Shown piece after piece: positions 58,701-64,000 of a DNA stretch of 64,000 bases. Position 1 is the stretch's first letter. Every line of letters begins with the position of its first letter. Below the pieces are notes generated by a model. The model was not told the DNA's origin, did not search any database, and saw only the letters and a program-made list of their open reading frames with translations. The translations under genes were made by a program, and so were the position numbers. Source of the DNA: Artemisia argyi (lineage: Eukaryota; Streptophyta; Magnoliopsida; Asterales; Asteraceae); the NCBI GenBank assembly GCA_030686995.1, contig CM060704.1, forward strand, positions 170,258,218 through 170,322,217, read 5' to 3'.

Positions 58701-60129
58701 ATAGCAAACTCGTGACAGGTCTACTAAAAAAAGGGCCGACACAAATACATACCACACGAACGCAGACCAAATATCAATAAACATAGATCAATTTATATTA
58801 TCAAGGATCAATGGACGTCATTATATTGCTTAATATAGATCTATAACCGTAGGGGCAAAGCTAATCTTTGATCACACAAAACCTCGTCAAGAACTCAAAG
58901 AAACAATGAATACATCTTCGTCTTCCATATAAACAAACACATCCATACGGGTACGGATCTCATATTAAACCTACATTAACTAATTTTCGCAAAACCTAAG
59001 CCACAATCTCATTCAATAAATCCTCCTAACAAAATAATCTCTATTAGTGGTTAAGCGTATCCTAACTACTAATTCCGATATATTCACATTTTACATTCAA
59101 ATGTCGAATCCACAACAACCAAACCGCTAATAACTTTTGCGCATCCATCAAATACCAGTTCACATCATTATAAAGCTTTAAAAAATCTATAACTGTAGCG
59201 GCAACGCTAATATTTGACCGTGCACAGCCATCACTCGTCAAGAACTAAAAAAAGAACCTATCAATACATCTTTGTCTACCAACACATCCCTTCCGCTACC
59301 GATCTAATAATTTTCGCGATTCTCGACAAAGTCACATTATGAAAGCAAGAGATGATTCTAATTCTTGTCCTACTAGTTATTATCCTCCTAATAAAATAAT
59401 CTCTACATCCTGATTGACATATCATTTGCGTGATTGTTATCGATAATACCTACATTGGACGCGTATGCTAACTACTAATTCCGATACATTCACATCTTAC
59501 ATTCAATGTCAAATCCGCAACCACTAATAGTCTAATCCATTAACTTTTGCGCATCCATCAAATACCGCTTCGCATCATTATAAAGCTCAAAAAAATCTAT
59601 AACCGTAGTGGCAACGCTAATATTTGACCGTGCACAGCCATCACTCGTCAAGAACTAAAAAAAAAAAATAAAATAACCTATCAATACATCTTCATCTACC
59701 AATCTCATTATAAAGCATAAAGACAACTAAATGTGTAACCGAATAACGCAAAATATAGTAACAGGTACCCGCCGCCGCATTGCGAGGGTACAGTTCTAGT
59801 GTAATCCTAATGTATTCACATTTTCTAACACGTGCCGAATCCGAAACAGTCTAAATTGAACAAATCACAATCTAACCGCCAGTTATAAATTCAAATTTCA
59901 ACATTCAATAAAAATATATAATAAAATGGATAACTACTAACAGATTCATTCAACTGTTTATGCAATTACAGTAACGTCATGAATTATTAATAATTAAAAA
60001 TTAAAAAAATAAATAAAATCAGGTGATAATTTTATGGATTTTTAATTAATAATAAGAAGAAGAAGATGAGTAACAACCAGGTTCGGAGGATTTAAGTAGG
60101 GAGTCTGATTTACGCTTGCGAGGAGGCAT
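55716..60129 (-). CDS. DCN1-like protein (defective in cullin neddylation), 9 exons
   Basis: Exons 60129-60078, 58004-57923, 57659-57585, 57494-57458, 56921-56838, 56744-56684, 56571-56465, 56378-56313 and 55829-55716 encode 225 residues in unbroken phase. The N-terminus MPPRKRKSDS is basic, like a nuclear signal. The potentiating-neddylation (PONY) domain fills the rest: IDNFFASYAN, GVEKLCSDLKVDHTDVRILMLAW, GYFTQDEWRTG, FAFNYCLT, INMDQWTNFFRFCHE, and the C-terminal DNFVEWL-like DSFVEWLREK with the acidic/aromatic surface that holds cullin. It acts as a scaffold E3 helping E2 transfer NEDD8 to cullins. It resembles the small Arabidopsis DCN1-like type with a KRK N-terminus. Intron 1 (2.1 kb) holds a tandem triplication. 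Confidence 0.95.
55931..56263. mobile_element. MITE, AGAGGTGGCA family (third copy, degraded)
   Basis: Begins TAGAGGAGGCAAC and ends AATTTGCCACCTTCA, with GGGTCAAATGG and TTTGACCCGCC near the ends. It lies in the last intron of the DCN1-like gene. Confidence 0.5.
58841..59720. repeat. Imperfect tandem triplication in DCN1-like intron 1
   Basis: CTATAACCGTAG(G/C/T)GGCAA-type markers at 58841, 59187 and 59597 are each followed by GCTAAT, then CGTCAAGAACT and AATACATCTT. Spacings are 346 and 410. The second and third units are closer to each other (GTGCACAGCCATCACTCGTC in both). Confidence 0.8.
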
Positions 60130-60268
60130 TTTTTTTGAAATTTTTGTGTGTTTGTTTGGGGGTTTTGGGTATACGAACGAACTGTTTATTATTAGTTGGA
60201 ATGAATATGGTGATGTAAGAAGAAGAAGGCTTTTCTTTGGGTTTTATAGAACGGAAGTACGGAATGTG

Positions 60269-60290
60269 ATTGGATGGGTTTTTATATATA
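60269..60290 (-). promoter_or_regulatory. Core promoter of the DCN1-like gene
   Basis: TATATATAAA (60281-60290) and a CCAAT pentamer (60269-60273) read on the minus strand, about 150 bases before the ATG. The order is unusual, since CCAAT lies downstream of the TATA box, so only the TATA call has weight. Confidence 0.4.
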
Positions 60291-60336
60291 TTCTTTTTTA
60301 CTTCTCGGCTCAATTTTCTCTTTTCTGTCTCTCTCA

Positions 60337-60582
60337 CTTTTTACTAGGGCAGTGGAAAATTAACTAAAAACCGACCCAACCCAAACAAACAAAGCAAAAC
60401 CGGGAACTAACCTTATTCGGTTTGGTTTTCGATTTTGTATAATTATTTCGGTTTTACTCGGTTCAAGTCAACACAACTATTCGGTTCAAACTAGCTAAAC
60501 CGACCTTAGGTTTTAATCGTTTTCGGGTCAGATCATGTTTGATCGGGTCGGGTTTGACCCGTTGCTTAGCCCTACTTTTCAC
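60337..60582. mobile_element. Second hAT-type MITE
   Basis: Element 60345-60574 with TAGGGC and GCCCTA ends, flanked by CTTTTTAC (60337-60344) and CTTTTCAC (60575-60582), an 8-bp duplication with one mismatch. The interior is rich in CGGTTTGG and GGGTCGGGTTTGACCC, recalling the element at 51191. It inserted just upstream of the DCN1-like promoter. Confidence 0.7.
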
Positions 60583-61830
60583 TCCCAATAGTCATCATTT
60601 CTTCACCTTCCATTAAAAGATTCACTTTTATACAAACATACCCACTTTTATATAACTAGTGACCGTGATAAATAGTGCGAAAAATACATAACAGATTCAA
60701 TACAAACATAAGCAGCGACATTCTCACCCGTTCGTTCCTTGATTTGTGTTACTCACGGAGTGACAATGAGGCTACCAGAAAGCCTCATGCGGCACCTTGC
60801 TTGCTTACGATAGCTTACCGCCATTGGTGGGAGCAGTCTAATAAGTTATGTATTTTTCGCACCCACCATCAACATCTTAACATTTACTCCTTTCCATAAC
60901 AACCATCAAACTAAACACATAAAAATAATTCACTTTAATACAAACATAGTGAAAACACACAATAAAGTGTATATTGTGTTTGGTGGTGGTGCCACAACTC
61001 GTGCTCATATAAAGCCTTAGTGTGTTGTAACCGATGCAAAGCTAACACGCATGTTTTACGACAAACATTTGTGATCGTTTTAGAGTAATTAGCAACTAGC
61101 GGTTTATATACAAAACTTGTCTGGTAAATAAGGATAGAATTTTGTGTTAACTAGTGGTCGATCTTTCTGCTAGCGTTGTGACTTTCAAATTAATGTGTAT
61201 ATCTTTTTACGTCATTCTACAATTACAGTTACAATTACGTTATCAAATGTTTTTATTAAGCGAACAGTTTCGCTACTGATATGTTTCTCAAAACATACCC
61301 TTAGCATAAATGAGACATAAGTAACGCCTCTCGATTAATTTTCCTTATATCAAACAAATAGATGAAACTAAAATGTTTTAGTAGATGTTATCGATTTATA
61401 ATATAATAATCAGATGTGGATGTCAGATTAAGTATAGTTGTTCCGATTAATGGATTTGTGTTAAGACATACTTTTAAATAGCCATAGTAGTAATTTTACA
61501 CTAAACAAAGAGAAATGATACGCATAAGGCTTCGGAGCCACAATGTCTTGGATAGACACCAATGAATTTTCGAAAATTATTGTTAGGTTTACACATTCAC
61601 GTGAACAGTTGAAAGTTGTTAAGACACGACCCAAGGGGCATGTCGCCACCATTAGGTATACGAAAGAACAATCATGAATTTTACAAAATACATGATCATT
61701 TGCCTTCAACAACTCAACCATCCGAAGATTTATTTGCCTTTCATGTATGACATACAAGGTGGTCAATGTAAATACTAACGTCATCCATACATTATTTTAC
61801 ACGTTAGTTAGTTTTTGAGGGATAATTGTC
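60583..61830. other. Intergenic region
   Basis: TTCACTTTTATACAAACATA-like segments repeat near 60622 and 60930. A 107-codon minus frame (61461-61784) matches no family. No gene supported. Confidence 0.4.
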
Positions 61831-62098
61831 TGAAGATGTATTTTACTTGTCATTTTTTTTGAGTTGTATGTAACATCGTTTTAATCGGACTATTTAATAA
61901 CTTACTTTTTGAATTTCGATTATTCTGTGTATAGACTCAAAAATGTGTCATTTAATTCCCAAAAATGCTTCATTCGAAGCCCAAAAATGCTTTAATTGAC
62001 ACACAAAATAATTGAAATTTAAAAAGTTAGTTATTAAATAGTACGATTGAAACGATGCTACATACAACTTAAAAAGTTACAATTAAAATACATTTTCA
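61831..62098. mobile_element. Foldback MITE, 268 bp
   Basis: Arms of about 110 bases: TGAAGATGTATTTTAC..GTTGTATGTAACATCGTTTTAATCGGACTATTTAATAACTTAC on the left is the reverse complement, with scattered mismatches, of the right arm ending ACATACAACTT..ATACATTTTCA. The central spacer is only about 50 bases. Confidence 0.8.
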
Positions 62099-62516
62099 GT
62101 ATTTATTTTTCTTGAGTAATAGCTAGTGTCTTCATGAACCATACATAGTAGTCGCAGACTCTCTTATGGCCCTCACCGACCATCCTAAAGTCAATACAGT
62201 ATAAGTCGATTGCATAACATCATTATTAAAAGGACACATGGACAGTGTTTGAACGGATGATTTCGGTTTAAAAATCGAACATAAGCTCGATCTCTCCCCC
62301 GGTCCCCGGATGAACCATATAGCCAAGAGAAACCATGACGACCGGTAAAAATCGTACAAGCATGAAAACTTAGACGCACTCCATAAGACACCAGACCTAA
62401 ATGTATTATGTCCGATTTGTACGATTCATTAAAATCCAATAAACCATATTGATAAGTTGTGTGTAAAACCAAAATGAACAGGACCGAATACAATTTAAGC
62501 AACGAATCTAAAATTT
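62099..62516. other. Intergenic region
   Basis: No gene recognised. Overlapping minus frames of 75 and 103 codons lack family features. Confidence 0.4.
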
Positions 62517-62519
62517 AAG

Positions 62520-62759
62520 GGCCGTTTAGTTGGTGAAAAATTTTCATGTTTTCCCGTTTCTAAATTATTAGAGAATGAAAAAAAGTAAGAAGAGTAGAAT
62601 GAACTTTTCAAACATTTAGTTAAAATAGAGAATGTGAATTTCACATTTTTTGAAAATTGTTGGAAAAAATTTGTTAACTAAACGGATTTTCAATTTTTCT
62701 CTTTTCATATGAAAAATTTTTCTTAAAAAATAAGAAATTTTTCACCAACTAAACCGTCT
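62520..62759. mobile_element. MITE with CGTTTAGTTGGTGAAAAATTT ends
   Basis: Left GGGCCGTTTAGTTGGTGAAAAATTTT and right AAATTTTTCACCAACTAAACCGTCT are inverted repeats of about 22 bases with one mismatch. It is AT-rich inside. It sits immediately upstream of the eL39 promoter. The flanks do not give a clear target duplication. Confidence 0.75.
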
Positions 62760-62811
62760 AACTTTTAGAAAACTTAGATGTTGTAACAATCCAAACAAAA
62801 ACCAACGGGCT

Positions 62812-62868
62812 GAGCCCAAAGAAAATAACCCATTGAGCCCAAAATAATCCATAAATGAGCAACCCTAG
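62812..62868 (+). promoter_or_regulatory. Ribosomal-protein promoter: two site II motifs and a telo box
   Basis: GAGCCCA (TGGGCTC on the other strand) at 62812-62818 and 62835-62841 are site II elements of the TCP-bound TGGGCY type. AACCCTAG at 62861-62868 is a telo box. This trio is characteristic of plant ribosomal protein genes and sits 77-133 bases before the ATG. Confidence 0.8.
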
Positions 62869-62944
62869 CAACACATATAACTTGTATCAAACATAAACTA
62901 GCACACCATACAGGAAGCAGAAGAAGCCGCCGCCAACCGTTGTC

Positions 62945-64000
62945 ATGGTAACATATTTTTTTTTTCGTGTTTCATAGTCATGTTTAAAGCTTTGTTTTAT
63001 TTATGTTATTTTAGTGTGGAAAATAGTTTTGAAGGCTTGTGTGTTATACATGTCTATCATGATGATAATATGGCTTATTGGCTTATTTGAGAAATGATAT
63101 GTTACTTATGAGCTTATTTGTGTTTCGGCATATATTTCATAAGCCTCAAATTTTCGGCTTATTTTGAGCTTATATAAGTTTATTATGACATGATAAACTT
63201 ATATAAGGTCTAGGATATTAAGGCTTATGAAATATAAGCCGAAATCAAGTAAGCTCATAAGCCCCCGTATAAGCTAGAACAAACACCCCCTTAGACTTAT
63301 GCTTTTGTGGCTTATTTTGAATCTTTTTGGCTTATATAAGCTTATTATGACATAATAAGCTTATAAAAGTTTCAAAATAAGCCATAAAAAGTGAGCTTAT
63401 TATGACATATTAAATAAAAAGTGAGCTTATCAAACATAAGCTCAATACAAAATAAGCCAGAAGCTGACTATATAAGCCGAAACAAAGACCCCCAAGTAAG
63501 CCGAAAAGTTTCAAAATAAACCATAGATTTGTAGTTTAACCTTATTACCTCTTTTCCTTTGTTAGTTTGCTTAGTAAGACTACTGAATACCTGTTGTGTG
63601 CTATTTGTGTTTGATTACACTATTATGAGCCATTAACAACCTTAACTGACTGTTTTTTAGTGTTTTAAAGGTATGATTTGTAAAAAAGATAAACGTTGTT
63701 GTTAGTTTAAGCTTTTTCCGAACATGATCTAGTTTTGAAAGCAAAATACCAAGACAGAAATCATAAAGTTCTGGCTTACGAGAATAAAGAAAGAAGAATT
63801 GCTAATTTTACTGTTTATAGTAAATTCTGGTTGTGTACATGATCATGTAATGTTCACTATATGTAGCGAGATGCTTGAGCTTATTTGGCATAGCTAAGAA
63901 TTTTCTCTTCTCATGCTTTTTACTGTTGAGATGTTGTGTAACTGTTATATATGGCTGATGTGCTTATTCTGATGCACAGCCGTCCCACAAGTCTTTCATG
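62945..64000 (+). CDS. 60S ribosomal protein eL39, first two exons (runs off the window)
   Basis: Exon 1 codes only for the initiator Met (ATG 62945-62947, followed directly by donor GTAACA). Exon 2 starts at 63980 after GATGCACAG and reads PSHKSFM to the window end, which gives the invariant N-terminus MPSHKSFM of eL39, a small basic protein of the peptide exit tunnel in the large subunit. The rest, about 43 residues, lies beyond 64000. The 1032-base intron contains AT-rich foldback repeats. The promoter elements just upstream agree with a ribosomal protein gene. Confidence 0.88.
63050..63495. mobile_element. Foldback MITE cluster in eL39 intron 1
   Basis: Two nested AT-rich inverted repeats built from GGCTTATTTTGA, TTCGGCTTAT and their complements (CAAAATAAGCC, ATAAGCCGAA), related to 36700-36935. 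The pieces end with CCCCC near 63268, 63290 and 63492. Confidence 0.65.

Noticed and set aside
61461..61784. 107-codon minus-strand frame
   Set aside because: No family motif or splice context; it could be part of a decayed element, but I cannot support a gene.

Overview
The window is plant nuclear DNA. Multi-exon genes with GT-AG introns, a UGT76-type glycosyltransferase pair, class I small heat-shock genes, Ty1/copia, CACTA, PIF/Harbinger, RTE-type LINE and many MITEs all fit a eudicot. A daisy-family (Asteraceae) plant is my best guess, but that rests on overall flavour and not on a diagnostic sequence.

Left half (1-34 kb): a recently duplicated, transposon-ridden block. Copy A (1-5957) and copy B (21493-27929) carry the same series: the last-exon fragment of an ABHD17-like hydrolase fused to a PIF/Harbinger fragment, an intact two-exon UGT on the minus strand, a 189-bp minisatellite, and a small heat-shock pseudogene on the plus strand. 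Between the copies lies a CACTA (En/Spm) transposon with TNP2-like and TNPA-like genes, ending at 19977, into which a copia element has inserted (10909-15803, 5-bp target duplication TAACT). After copy B come the tail of a third UGT and a second copia element of the same family (28153-34006). A third partial copy of the hydrolase end follows at 34007-34673, and here it belongs to the complete source gene.

Right half (34.5-64 kb): single-copy host genes. These are an ABHD17-like alpha/beta hydrolase (34497-37765, minus, 5 exons), a calcineurin-like metallophosphoesterase (41286-50959, minus, 9 exons, with a whole RTE-type LINE in intron 5), a DCN1-like neddylation protein (55716-60129, minus, 9 exons), and the start of ribosomal protein eL39 (62945 to the window end, plus). 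Their introns and spacers hold MITEs, SINE-like repeats and a possible TRIM pair.

The most unusual signal is in the two copia elements. Neither has the usual initiator-tRNA primer-binding site. Two bases inside the 5' LTR, where that site should be, each has a 14-base sequence perfectly complementary to a site in its own LTR. The 14-mer differs between the two elements at three positions, and the LTR partner differs to match. That is what self-primed reverse transcription would produce.
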